64,000 nt of DNA from Limnanthes douglasii subsp. nivea (GCA_036936605.1 JAUPFV010000001.1:213883138-213947137), one strand, 5' to 3'. Numbered from the stretch's first letter, positions 9,341 to 20,472 are shown. A program made the numbers and translations. Notes: generated by a model not told the origin, from the letters alone.

Positions 9341-11636
9341 TCAAAACGGAACATCGAAGGACCTCCTATTATGCCCTGATTTGAAACAGCGACCACAACG
9401 GGACTGGCTGGTGGTTACCTCTCCTCTTGATGGAATACGCTTTTTTCTCGGCCGCCCCGCTCGTCTTTTAAGGTTGGGGGTATTAACCACTGGCTCTCCA
9501 TCATCATTAGCTTCACCGAACTCTGTTATAGCTGGTTTGTTAAAAGAATAGCTCGACCGGAAATTTGCAGCACTGAAAAAGGGCTCTACTAATGTCTTCG
9601 GATCTTCGTTTAGAGATGCTATTGCAGCCAATGCATGAGCGCATGGGAAACATTCTTGCTGGAAAGATCCGCATGTGCATTTGAAATCAAGGATGTTGAC
9701 CACCATGACTGGGTCTGATAAAACCTCAAAATATGTGACAGAAGACTTGCGAACTAACCACGTCCGACCGCATTGTACATTCTCTTTGAACAACTTGTCA
9801 AACTCGGGGTATAATTGTGTGTTCCAGCTTAGACCTTCTGCCAAACGTCAAGACATCTGAATCATAAGAAGAACTCTAATCCGGTCGACCAATTCCACTA
9901 TAGGCACACGACACAAATTTTTAATCTGCGAATTGAATGATTCCACAACTGTTGATGCCATCGCCCCATACCATTTTCCTTTGACATATGCCTGAGCATA
10001 TTTTTCTGGTGGCAAATTGCTTAGAAATTTGGCAATACGATCACCCCTTGGCGCGCAAACTGAGCAAAACGTTCATTAAAAAGTTCCACAGTCGGGGCAT
10101 AAGCACAACTCTCAAACATCACTAACATATTGTTTTTGTAGACTCTGTTAGTGTGTTCAAGAGCTTTAGTCAAATTCTGTATCAGATGGAAGATACAATA
10201 CACATGGTAGTCATTAGGATAAAGAGTTGCAATAGCGTTAATAATACCAGCATGACGGTCTGAAATGAAAGTTATTTGGCGCCCTAGCAAATACGGTTTT
10301 AGAATTTCCAAAAACAAAAACCAGTGTCTGAGTCTTCACTACCAAAGATACCAAAAGCTACGGGGAATAGACCTGAAACAGAAATGATACGGGTGGACCA
10401 TAATACTACATTGCTTGGGTGAATGAACTTAAATCGCAATGTATATAAAACCTATCTAGCAAAACCATTCAGCCTGTTTAATCGTCAATATAACAGTGTA
10501 AAATAGGTGTAAATCACAATGTAAACATAACCAATATAGGAACCTTAGCTCATGATATACATTTGAAAAAACAAAGCACATATGTAGACTAAAAGTGTGG
10601 TGAACAATGGACTGACCGTTGTTTCCATCTTTTGCCACTACTGAAAGCAACACGCCACCTTGCTTCCCTGTTAGATGGGTTTCGTCAACGTACAGTAAAG
10701 GCCGGCACGAATGGAAACCTTGAAGACACGCCCCAAACGTTATAAAACAACGACGAAAAACATTGCCGGGAGCTAAATCCAAATGGCAATCCGTAGTCTT
10801 TTAAAGTATGATTTTAGCAATCCGAAAGAGGTATTGCTATCTCCAAATACAACACGCCGGGCCTTCTCTAACGCATTCCACGATAGACGATAGGAAATGT
10901 CTAAAACGTAGTCTTGCTTGATGGAGGACTGTATAGTCTTAGCTGTTACTGATTGGCAGTTCCTAAGAGAATCGTGAATTTCATCAGCAATCAAATCGGA
11001 CGATAAATACCTGCTCTTCTTCTTTGTGAATACGAGACTGCACGTATGGGTACTAACAAATCTTTTTATGGTCATCAAACCGGTTTTAGAATCAACAGAA
11101 GCATAAAACCTCCATTTGCACCCGTCCAAATCTTTGTTTACACAATAAACGGTTATCTGGCGAAAGGTATTATGCATGTACCTAAACGAAAAACCGTTCT
11201 CTAATGCATAACGGGATAAGGATAACCTTAGACCTACAACACCATCATCAAATGACTGTCCAACACCGATGATGGCTTCCGCCCATCCAGTTGTAGCAAT
11301 ATGCCTTTTTTTGGGTTGAAATCGCCAAACAACTACTGCTTTCACCACTAGTTTGTTGCATATGCGAGGTTTCTTCGAACATTTGAACAGGTTGTTTACG
11401 TTTAATTGCAGAGCCTTTATCAGCAACATTTTCTTTGATAAGAAAACTAACACTCTTAAGACGCTCAACATCAAGGTAACATTCCAACCCAAGAAAACAA
11501 TTATTCTGAGCACCGCAAGAATAGCTAATGCTGTAGTTGCCTCTAACAAGACCCTTCCATGTTTCCTCAACGTAATGTTGTAAAGACTCGAAATTTTTGA
11601 TTTCGGACAGCGAAACAATAACTGTTTAGTGACCAA
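9341..11636 (-). pseudogene. MULE (MuDR-type) transposase, frameshifted, with at least one intron
   Basis: Read on the minus strand. About 11300-10800 holds the MuDR N-terminal region (LSLSRYALENGFSFRY, CKWRFYAS, STHTC). About 10782-10620 holds the first catalytic stretch (FHSCRPLLYVDETHLTGK). A likely intron carries M1 motifs; after it comes LFPVAFGIFGSEDSDT, then, one frame over, ITFISDRHAGI and YCIFHLIQN (10317-10021). The C-terminal part (9844-9341) has a SWIM zinc finger (CTCGSFQQECFPCAH), an AT-hook-like GRPRKKR and a zinc-knuckle-like CGRCFKSGHN. Several frameshifts are needed, so it is inactive. It would cut and rejoin M1 ends in the nucleus. Confidence 0.82.
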
Positions 11637-11639
11637 ATT

Positions 11640-12120
11640 TGAAAATGCAAACTTTTGGTTTCGACATTGTGTACCCTAAATTGTAGGATTTTTGGTTAGT
11701 TTGTTGTAGGGCATCGTACAACAGCTGAATGTGTTACAGAGCTAAAACATGCCGAAATGATATATGTTTGAAGACATCTAGCAATGTATCATAACTATAA
11801 TCACAATGTATGTACACTAATCGTAATGATATATATTTGAAGACATCTAGCAATGTATCATAACCAAAATCGCAATGTCAATACTCACATCTAGCAACCA
11901 CATTATACGTGCATAATTCGCAACACCATATATCAGTTCTAGGTAGAATCGCAGTGACTAAAGGCAATGCAGGTATTCATGCCATTAACAAATAAAACGC
12001 AGCCTTAGTCATAAACTATACCAACCTAGCAATCACAACATATAACACTACACATAAATCGCAACCTGTATCGGAAACTGACAGTACAACAATCGCAATC
12101 TCTAAAACAGAGCTGAAAAA
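11640..12120 (+). repeat. Motif-rich 5' flank of the MULE transposase
   Basis: Contains about ten copies of ACATCTAGCAATGTATCAT, AATCGCAATG or close variants. All are on the plus strand although the neighbouring gene runs on the minus strand. Two units near 11777 and 11845 are almost identical over 40 bases. Confidence 0.75.
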
Positions 12121-13313
12121 CTGCAGTTACTTACCGGAATGTCAACGAAGCCTGAATCGATCCTTTGTTTCGACCAAAAACAGTTTGGCTAAACGATTTC
12201 CTACCATTAACAGACATTAGCCACGCTAGTGAATCTAGTGTTAAGATCGAAAATCAAAAAACAAGAATGCAGTTGCAAATGAAAGGCGATACTGACCTTT
12301 CGTTCTGACGTCGGAACTGGTTCACCGGTGAAGTCGATGGTAACCTAGTGATGCACCGGTCTAGATACGAGATTGAGTCGACGGGAAATGAGTAGAAGAG
12401 GTAGTTCAGTGGTCTGATGAGGAGCTGGAGAAAACAGACTGAAAGTTTTGAGCTTCGTCGATACTTTTGGTCGCTGGTGATCGGAACGAGGCCCTCGACG
12501 GTGGTTATTTAGGTCGCCGGTGGTTAGTTAGGTTCGCCGGAAAGAGTGTGATCACGACAAGGAATTTTGAAACGAATAGACGTTCTTGAAAAATGAGTTA
12601 TTTGTTAGGTTAGGAGAGAGGAGAGAGAGTGTCATCAATTCAAAATTCAAAATTAGAGAGAAGCTACTATAGCAAAAAAGATCACTTTTTTTTCAAATTA
12701 ACCTTTATATACTAGGTTGAGGGTAATTGCGGTATTAAAATTAAATTATGTATTAAAAGTGGATATATTTATTGAGATTGATATTAAATGTGCATTAACC
12801 TATTTTTGGATACTAGATAGTAATAGGTTTGACGGAAAGACAGTGTGATTTCCCTTCTATTTATCGATTTAGTTTTTAAAATTAGTTCGAACTTAAACAG
12901 AGGACTCTTATCCATCTCTGATACATTTCCAATTAATCCTCCAAATTCTTTTACTTACCCATCTGATTTCTATATAATTATATTTATATAATTTATCTGA
13001 TTATTTATCCATGGGCTAACTATTATACCAATTTAATTAATCCAATTTCATATTTGAATGGAACGATTCGATATTTGTTCTATTATTAACCATTAATGAT
13101 AAAAAACTTTATTAACTTCTCCAACAAGCACCGAAACTACAAATATTTATATTTTTGCAGTAAGACTACAAGCATGATAACGAAGACAAATTCCTATGAA
13201 GCAAGTTTGAAACCATCTTTCCTCGTTCAGCAAGACTTAATTACCACCTATGCACCCACCTCAACATCTCTGGCGAAGTAAGCCCGACACCGTTCACACC
13301 TCTGCTTCAGCCA
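12121..13313. other. Non-coding AT-rich interval
   Basis: The first part (to about 12660) is likely the leader of the minus-strand transposase, with GA-rich and CT-rich patches. From about 12700 it is plain AT-rich DNA. A 61-residue reading frame at 13096-13281 has no domain, biased composition or regulatory context, so I do not call it. Confidence 0.5.
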
Positions 13314-13547
13314 CTAGAAACATCCTCTGCAGTTGATTTTCTCCAATGGGTCAGCTATGGAAGATCCACGACTTCGTGTGCACATACGACCCAACACACA
13401 CGAAACAACAGATAAAATAAATAAAACAGACATAACAGCTAAGAACGGTCCAATAGAGCCTGAAGTACTAGAGCTCGAACTAGTTTTGTTTCTTGTTAGT
13501 GATTCAGCTCCTACTTGGGGGAATGGGGAGTTTAGAGTAGTAGACAT
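13314..13547 (-). CDS. Small single-pass membrane protein (77 aa), plant-type, uncharacterised
   Basis: ATG at 13545-13547 and stop at 13314-13316, uninterrupted. A Ser-rich N-terminal segment (KTSSSSSTSGS) leads to one strong membrane segment (IGPFLAVMSVLFILSVVSCVLG). After that come a basic RMCTRSRG stretch and a short Cys-containing tail (CRGC). The layout and the GSIGPF...SCVLGR core match a family of small uncharacterised plant membrane proteins I recognise from general knowledge; their usual length is similar or slightly longer. A T-rich TATATG element lies about 60 bases upstream on the minus strand. It is the only intact, host-like gene in the window and no transposon borders it closely. 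Confidence 0.6.
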   Translation of the reverse strand: MSTTLNSPFPQVGAESLTRNKTSSSSSTSGSIGPFLAVMSVLFILSVVSCVLGRMCTRSRGSSIADPLEKINCRGCF

Positions 13548-13875
13548 TATTCTGTTTCTTTTAAGTGTGTGGTTAATGTATGAAGCCGGTTTGCATATAA
13601 AAAAACAACAAGGTGTTTCGTCTCAGATAAAAGTAAATGGCAGAGCTTTTTTTTTTGTTTACCTGACTCTTATGACTTGTAAAAAGTTGGAAACGACATG
13701 GAAAGTGTTAAAAGTTTACTAGATTACATGTTTCATTAATATATATTTTTTACTTTTAATGCTCTTCCGAAGAATACTGAGATTCTCTGTGCTTTTAAGA
13801 TGGTCACATGTGTTCTCTTTCAAACTTTTCATTTCTTTACTACTTATTCTTCTTTCTTAAGTAAATAGTTGTAAT

Positions 13876-14330
13876 TAGGGGCTGTTAATGGTACTTAAAG
13901 ATCAGGATTCGAATTGGATCGGGAATCCATTTTTAACAATTTGGTGTATGGTTTAATTCTAAAAATCAAATCAATAAAAAAAACGAAAATGATATAATTA
14001 GTTTAGAATGCAACTCCATAAGCAGGCCCAACCGAACCGAATCTATAAATTGATTGTTATTTTTTAAATTTATATTTTATATATTATACATTGTCAAAAT
14101 TAGGAGATAGAAGGTCTGAGATTAATTTCTAGATTTTAATATTTATATCATTTAAATAAATAAGTTTTTAAAAATTAAATTATATATTTTTTACAAATAA
14201 ACTATTTAGACCGAAACAAAGTTGGACCGAATCGGAACCAAAATGGATCCGATACAACATAATGAAACCAAAGGTTAACGGCATGATCCAAACCGATACC
14301 CATAACATTTCGACCCGGTTTCATCCTAAA
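13876..14330. repeat. Possible small dispersed element with GAACCGAACCGA-type ends
   Basis: The ends are rich in AACCGAACCGAATC, GGACCGAATCGG and CCGATACCCAT. These resemble 'GGTATCGGTTCGG' non-coding repeats common in plant genomes. No clean terminal inverted repeat or target duplication was found. The rest of 13548-14468 is AT-rich with no gene seen. Confidence 0.25.
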
Positions 14331-14468
14331 GTAGTGTTAATCGATTTTAATAGAGGTTTCATAATTTTTAAAATTTTGTTACTGTAAAATACATTTGAAT
14401 AGCCTATTAATATAAAATTTTCATTTGCAATTATAATTCAAAGGAAGCTCGTGAAACAAAAAAAAAAG

Positions 14469-14511
14469 GGCCAAAGCTATTTCCTCCATGTTATTTTTTA
14501 TTTCCTCCATC
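14469..14511 (+). repeat. Left terminal inverted repeat of the small MULE
   Basis: Begins GGCCAAAGC and ends TTTCCTCCATC. Its partner is at 15850-15892 in the opposite orientation with two mismatches. Confidence 0.8.
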
Positions 14512-14931
14512 TTTCAAATTTTCAAAAACACTAGTGACTTGCTTTTACCAAATTACCCTTATTTTTATTTCAAATTTATCACTAGATGTCATTTATCTAA
14601 TAGATAGTCTTATATGAAAAAACACATCATTAACCTAACTTTAATCCAAGATATATGATTCTACCTCTAAAATTAACCCTAAAACAAAGAAATTCAATTT
14701 TATTGAAGATTAATCATGGAAAATGAAGAAACTCAAACAAAACCGGAGAACAACACTCAATCGACAAACAATGTAATTTAAACTTGTTTTTACGTTTTAC
14801 AACTTTGTAGCTTGAAAATACCTATTTTGAAACTTATTTTTTTTCCAGCTAAACCCGTTTTTACAGTTCTGAAGAAAAAACAACTATTTCAGAGCCGGGA
14901 ATTAGGAATCAGGTGTAATTTAAAAAAAATG

Positions 14932-14970
14932 TGCAACTGATTCCGACAGGGCCACTCGGAATCAGTTGCA
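14932..14970. repeat. Hairpin with GATTCCGA / TCGGAATC core
   Basis: TGCAACTGATTCCGAC pairs with CTCGGAATCAGTTGCA (15 of 16) around a 7-base loop. A third half-unit, GGAATCAGGTG, lies just before it. Confidence 0.8.
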
Positions 14971-15016
14971 AACCCTCTGTCTCGTTATATTATGTGATAA
15001 TTTGTTCACTGGGACA

Positions 15017-15057
15017 TTGCACTTGATTCCGACTGGCCCTCTCGGAATCAAGTGTAA
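15017..15057. repeat. Second hairpin with GATTCCGA / TCGGAATC core
   Basis: TTGCACTTGATTCCGA pairs with TCGGAATCAAGTGTAA (15 of 16, the exception a G:U-compatible pair). Confidence 0.8.
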
Positions 15058-15352
15058 AACACCAGTGTAAGAAAAGCATGGTGCTCCCTATTAAATATAA
15101 TCAACCTATTGCCGTCTTCAATTCTGTGATAAATAAGATACGAAAAAAGTAGTCAACATAATTTATTTGTATACATGTCTACACCTAAACATGTTTGCTA
15201 CCAAGTGTTAACGATCTTTTAGCATTTACCGTATTCAATAGTTCAACCAAAGGTGCACTTACGGAGACGTAGTACAGACTTCTAATCCATGTTTTAAAAC
15301 CACCTAAAAGGTTCTCTTTTTCTACCATCCATCTACAATATCAATCACACAC

Positions 15353-15443
15353 ACTGTTCTGATTTTTTTTTGCCCACTGAGCATGTGAATCCGAGTAGGG
15401 CACTCGGAATCACATGCTCAGTGGGAAAAAAAATCAGAACAGT
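15353..15443. repeat. Long near-perfect hairpin (about 41-bp arms)
   Basis: The left arm starts ACTGTTCTGATTTT and the right arm ends AATCAGAACAGT. The arms are complementary along about 41 bases with one or two mismatches, around the loop TAGGGCA. The inner stem again has the (A)ATCCGAG / CTCGGAAT core. RNA from either strand would fold into a miRNA-precursor-sized hairpin. Confidence 0.85.
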
Positions 15444-15849
15444 AGGATATCCCAAGGCGAACCCAAGATCAAACCCTAATCGATTCTAACAATGAAATCA
15501 AACCCCAAATGAAACCCTAATCGAATCTAACATAGAAATCTAACTTCAAACCCTAATCGAAATCGAACAACAAAATCTAACTACAAACCCTAAATTTGAT
15601 AATGGGGAAGAACCTAGAATTTTTTTCTCCAAGCTTTCTCTATCTTCGAATCAGCTCTTGTAAGGTAGTGATAAGTGAAAAATGAGTTTTCTTCTTTGTA
15701 AGGTAGTTCTCTAGGGTGAATAATGAGTTTTGTTGTTCTGAATAGAATGAGTATGTTAGGGTAATGGTTTTGTGAAGAAAAAATGGGTAAAAGGCCAATT
15801 TTGTAACTTCCTTTATGGAGGAAATAACATAATGGAGGATTTTTCAATT

Positions 15850-15892
15850 GATGGAGGAAATAAAAAATAACATGGAGGAAATGGATTTGGCC
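15850..15892 (-). repeat. Right terminal inverted repeat of the small MULE
   Basis: Reverse complement of the left repeat with two mismatches; ends TTTGGCC. A polyA-rich stretch follows, containing the second copy of the 9-bp duplication. Confidence 0.8.
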
Positions 15893-16259
15893 AAAAAAAA
15901 GAAAAAAAAAAGAAGCCATTTTACTTGACATAATCAGCTATAATAGGCCCAAATAGTTTTAGTCTAAACAACGGTTTAATATTTCTTTATAAAATCAAAA
16001 AAATAACAAAATTAAAGTTTTAACTAAAATGCAAAATCGAAAGGAAACGCCATTCCGTCCATAAGTATCGGAAACCGACTTTTTTTAATTTTTTTTTTAT
16101 ATTTTGATATATATATATTATTATTATTATTTTTAAATTGATTATTTTTAAAGCGAAAATGACTATTATTACTAAATTAAGAGTTTTACAAAATTTATTC
16201 TCAAGTTGAGAATAATTAGAAAATCCAGGACGAAATTGCAAAAGATATTAGTTAATCAA

Positions 16260-16450
16260 TTCCCAAATCGATAGGAAACCCTAGACGACTACAATCTGCT
16301 GCTTCTTCTCAGAAAACTCCAAAACTAAGAACAGTAGCTTTGATTTTAAGCTCCACAATCGATCGAAATCGGAGTTACCGAAGATCGATGTATCCGATTC
16401 CTAAGCTCTCCAACGTTTTTATCGCTAATAAAGGAATCGGGGCTTCGAAT
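16260..16450 (+). other. Possible 5' leader and first exon of a host gene cut off by a LINE
   Basis: The leader contains AAACCCTAG (a telobox-like element frequent in plant promoters) and CT-rich sequence. An ATG at 16388 then opens a frame starting MYPIPKLSNVFIANKGIGA, which runs into LINE 1 at about 16450. I do not recognise the protein. The minus-strand LINE reading frame also continues through this DNA to 16425, so the exact border is unsure. The preceding 15893-16259 is low-complexity AT DNA with (AT)n and (TTA)n runs. Confidence 0.35.
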
Positions 16451-19400
16451 CCTTTAAAACTGTGTCACGACGAGAAGCTATGGTCCATTTGGCGATGTAA
16501 TCAGCAGCCATGTTCTGATTTCTTGAGATGTGCCGTAGAGTAATGCTAGAGTGGATTAACCTTTGACAAACATCGAATATAGGGTGAAGAAGAGGAGCAA
16601 TAGATCCACTGGCAAGCATGTTGTTTAGAGTCAGGCAATCTGACTCTATATCAACATTCTGCCAATTGTTCCTCTTGCAAATGACTAGACCCTCTATGAG
16701 GGCTCTACATTCAGCTTGGAGAGAAGTCAACTTCCCAAAGAGGCACCCAGAGCCAAGAATGATTTCACCGGACTCATTTCTGACGATAATTCCTGCACTA
16801 GTCTCACCAGTGGAACTGCAAGCATCTTCGATATTGATTTTGAATCTGCTTGGGCGAGGAGCAATCCATCTAAGGTAAGTAGGTTTTCGCTTTCTGTTAT
16901 TGATAGTTTTGCATCCTAGGGTAGTACATGCATCCACAAATTTGACCAATGCTTAGAGTTCATTATGTTGGCCAAGTCAATGCCTAGCATTATTCTAGTT
17001 ATACGATTTACTGCATTTATACAGGTTTCATGAGTATTGTAAAACTTACAGTAGTTTCTGTTATACCAAATTTTCCAACAGATTATTTGTGGGACAAGTT
17101 GGGTAACATGAAACTTACTGTTAGAAGACCAAAACCACCAATGCAGTAAATGATTTAGAGTCATAAAATGCCTTATAGGAACCCTGAATAATGAGCCAAA
17201 GTAGTTCCACAAGGGCCAGTCAAAATTGCAGTTGACGAAGAGATGGTTTTTCTCTTCGCAACTGCAACAAAACTGACATTTAGAGACAGTGTAAATATGT
17301 CTGTTGGAAAGAATGTTATCAATTGGAGCATAGTTTTTCACTAGCTTCCAACATAAGAAAAAATTGTTTTTGGGAATATAATGATTCCAATTTTTTTTGA
17401 AAAACAGAGATTTGTTGTATTTACATCTTATACTTTCCCAAGTTAAATTTGTGTTAAAATTGGTATCAGTTAAAAGCTTTCACACTATTCTGTCTTTCTG
17501 GACAAGATTGAGTTTGAAGCAATTAATTTGCTTAACTCTATTATGAGTCAGAAAGCTAGAAAGAGTGTGGATGTCCCATTTATTGTCTTTCCAAAAGGAA
17601 TTTACACTAACAGGAAGAAACCAATTATTAGTGCTGTGGTCCCTGATGAAAGGAGGCTGGTCAAGCCAATCATCATACCAGAAGTCAATAGCTCCTTCAC
17701 CAATGATCCATTTTACATTGATTTCAGCCTGATCTTTGATGCTATAAAGCCTTTTCCAAACACTAGAGTCAGTGTTTTTACAGTTAGCATTCATAGGGTG
17801 AGAATTATGGTTGTAGGTAAGATGCATAACATTGGCCCAAAGACAGGTATTCTTTCTAAAGATGTACCAAAACTTTTGGGAGAAGGTTTTTTGAATATCA
17901 GATAGTTTTTTGATATTGAAGCCACCTTCTCCAAAAGGCTTACAAAGTTGGCTCCAAGGAGCTAAATGTATAACTTTGTCATTGAATTTGGACCTCCACA
18001 TAAATTTATTAAAACATAATTCAATTTTATTTATAATAAAGTTGGGAATGACACTGTTATGCATCCAACAGTAAACAATTGGATGCAGAACATTGTTGAT
18101 AAGAGACGTCTGCCCCCAAAGGACAGATGTTTCATATCCCACTCATGAATTTTGTTATAAATTTTTTCAAGTAAAGGAAAATAATTCTTCCTTTTATTAT
18201 TTGCAGAAATGGTGATTCCAAGATAGGTAAAAGGGGCGGAAGCAACATTAAATCCGGTGGTCAGCTTCAATCTGGTAGTGCATGTTTGGCTTGATTTCGC
18301 TGAGGTAATAATTTTTGTTTTCTCTTTGTTGATAATTTGTCCAGATGCTAACTGATACTGGTCTAGCAGGTTGCTCAGCTTATCAATTGTGGAAGGGATG
18401 CTGTTGGTGAAGATGATAATATCATCAGCAAATGCAGACTTGGTAAGATGTACCCTGACTTCAAGTAAAATTGCATGCTGTTATTATTTACAAAAAGATT
18501 AGACAGACTTCTAATAAGAGCCTCCTCAGCAAGAATGAAGAGACTTGGAGACATATGGTCTCCTTGTCTCAATCCATTCTTCTGAGGGAAATAGCCAACA
18601 CTAGAGCTATTAATAAGGATAAAATCATCACATTGGTAAATGTCTTTAATGAGAAGAATGAGACTATTAGAGAACCCAAAGGCCTTTAAGATTTTGAGAA
18701 CAAAGGCATGAGACAATCTGTCAAATGCCTTTGATATATCTAGTTGGACCATGATGTTACCCTTGTTGGGTTTTTTTATTGATGTTGTGAATCATTTCTT
18801 TGGTTAATAGAATATTTTCATGGATTAGTCTATGCTTAACAAAAGCTCATTGAGAGTTAGATATGATATTAGGGAGGAGAACAACAATTCTGCTATTGAC
18901 TAAACTAGATATGAGTCTCTTGAAAATGGTGCAAAGGCTGATAGGCCTGTAATTGCTCCAATTCACAGGGTTAGGACCTTTGTGAATAAGGAAAATACCA
19001 GTAGAGAAGACACCTTTAGGAATGCTATAAACCTTTAGGTAAGAATTAAGGGCACTACATAGATCTAAGTTAATAATATCCGAGCAAACTTTAAGAAAAT
19101 AAGTGTTAAAACCATCAGTGCCAGTTGCACTATCATTTTTCATGCTGTTGATAATAGACCAGACTTCCTCTTTGTTTGTAGGCTTGAGAATAGATTTGTT
19201 GTCCATGTCATTGATGAGATTAGGAATTTTTTTAAGGAGAGTATCCTGCATTAGATCATCCCTGCAACAGTAGGAATCATTAGATAACTGTTTAAAGTAG
19301 GATTCAGCAGACTTAACAATGTCATTTTGACTCTGAATCCAAGCTCCATTGTCCTTTATACCATTAATAGAATTCTTCTTTTTCTTTTTGGACACATAGT

Positions 19401-20472
19401 TATGATAAATTTTAGTATTTCCATCACTCTCATTCAGCCATGTATTGAAGCATTTTTGTCTCCAGTAACTTTCTTCGTTCTTAAGAGCCTGCATAAGATA
19501 GCTGTTAGCTTTAGATAGGTTGAATTTAGAGATAATATTGTTTTCCCTTTGGTGAATAGCTCCCTCGCATTTAACCTCCTCAGTAACTTTTTTGAACTTT
19601 ATTGAAAATATTGACAAAATGTTTTGTGTTCCATTCTTTAAGAAACTTTTTCAGTCTCTTAAGTTTGGACCATAAAAAATTATTAGCATTATATTTATAA
19701 TGAGTGCTCCAGTTGAGCTTGATAACACTTAAATAATCAGGATCATTAGACCAGGCATTAATGGATTTGAAATTGCATTTGTTGTATAGAGGAACATTAT
19801 TGTTATTATTAGCTAAAGTAATGAGTAATGAGGCATGGTCAGAACATGTTCTGACCATGTGAAAAACCTGGATACAATTCATAGTAGAAATCATGTTGGT
19901 ATTGATTAGAGCCCTGTCTAATCTTATCTATCACTTATTGTTACTCCAGGTGTATCTCGAGCCAACTTAATCAACTTCTTCAAGGCTGCAGAGTCTAATA
20001 ACATCATTAAAGTCTTCAGTACCACCATCATCAAAGGTGGAGCAGCCAAGCTGGTCATCAGCACAAGTGATGGCATTGAAGTCGCAACCATCCAAGGATT
20101 AGCATAAGTAGCAAAGGTAATTAATTGACTCCAGAGGTATTTACAAAGCACTCTTTGGTTCTTACCGTAAACAAAGGTAAAGTTAAAGGTATATTTATTA
20201 TAGGTAATTTCCATATAATGAAGCTGGTCGTGATCAATGTTAACAGCAATGTTAACCTCCTCAGCCCAGAAGATCCATAGCGTGTTAGAGTAGTTAGAAA
20301 TAAAGTTGCAAAGGCCAATTCTTCTAGCAATATTCTCAATCTTGTCAATTCTAGCCATAGGTTCTTGGATAGCCATAACCTTAACCCTTCCATTAAGAAT
20401 CATAGATTTAAGCCTTGACAAGGTTGAGTTATTGTTGACACATCGAGCATTCCAACTAATGACCTTTATCAT
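16451..20472 (-). pseudogene. LINE 1 ORF2: endonuclease, reverse transcriptase, RNase H
   Basis: ATG at 20470-20472 overlaps the last codons of ORF1. The endonuclease (20472-~19620) shows ISWNARCVNN and IQEPM, then, after a frameshift, a CDFNAI where GDFN is usual. Reverse transcriptase (~19620-18030) shows NYRPISLCTIF, a VQLDISKAFDRLSHAF Asp motif, GLRQGD and FADDIIIF (about 18410-18440, shifted frame). A zf-RVT-like CQFCCSCEEKNHLFVNC region lies at 17341-17200. RNase H (16860-16480) shows INIEDACSS, QAECRALIEGL, IESDCL and NMAADYIAKW. It would nick DNA and copy LINE RNA at the target. It needs at least four frame changes, so it is dead. Confidence 0.85.

Larger units (their letters stand above)
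1..12700. mobile_element. M1: Mutator-like element with Ulp1-like protease and MuDR-type transposase, left end outside window
   Basis: Three gene-like units sit together: a Ulp1-type cysteine protease (plus, 17-6757 with a disrupted intron), a small acidic ORF (plus, 7960-8268) and a MULE transposase (minus, 9341-11636). All the DNA between them, including introns, carries short same-strand motifs (TCTAGCAATG, AATCGCAATG) that are not seen elsewhere in the window, which is my main reason for treating this as one element. MULEs with Ulp1 domains are known in plants (the Kaonashi-type group). No terminal inverted repeat was found, the left end is missing, and the right end near 12700 is set only by loss of the motifs and return to plain AT-rich DNA. 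Retrotransposon A lies nested inside. Confidence 0.55.
14469..15892. mobile_element. Non-autonomous Mutator-like element with 43-bp terminal inverted repeats
   Basis: The ends 14469-14511 and 15850-15892 are inverted repeats matching at about 41 of 43 positions (start GGCCAAA..., with ATTTCCTCCATGTTATTTTT inside). They are flanked by the same 9-mer AAAAAAAAG (14460-14468 and 15893-15901), the duplication length of Mutator elements, although in low-complexity DNA. Inside are a possible first exon (ATG at 14716, donor GTAATTT), three palindromic hairpins and a degenerate AAACCCTAATCG array near 15470-15600. No transposase is present. Confidence 0.75.

Noticed and set aside
13096..13281. 61-residue plus-strand frame beside the membrane-protein gene
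   Set aside because: No recognisable feature and AT-rich composition; the minus-strand gene is the better call.
13333..13722. 129-residue plus-strand frame opposite the membrane-protein gene
   Set aside because: Antisense shadow of the 77-aa gene; hydrophobic stretches come from its membrane segment and T-rich flank.
15465..15600. Interstitial telomere repeat
   Set aside because: Units are separated by 20-30 bases of other sequence and are not uninterrupted TTTAGGG; better seen as leader-type elements.
15614..15931. 105-residue minus-strand frame with hydrophobic N-terminus
   Set aside because: It starts outside the small MULE and crosses its terminal repeat and polyA flank; Phe/Leu runs come from T-rich DNA.
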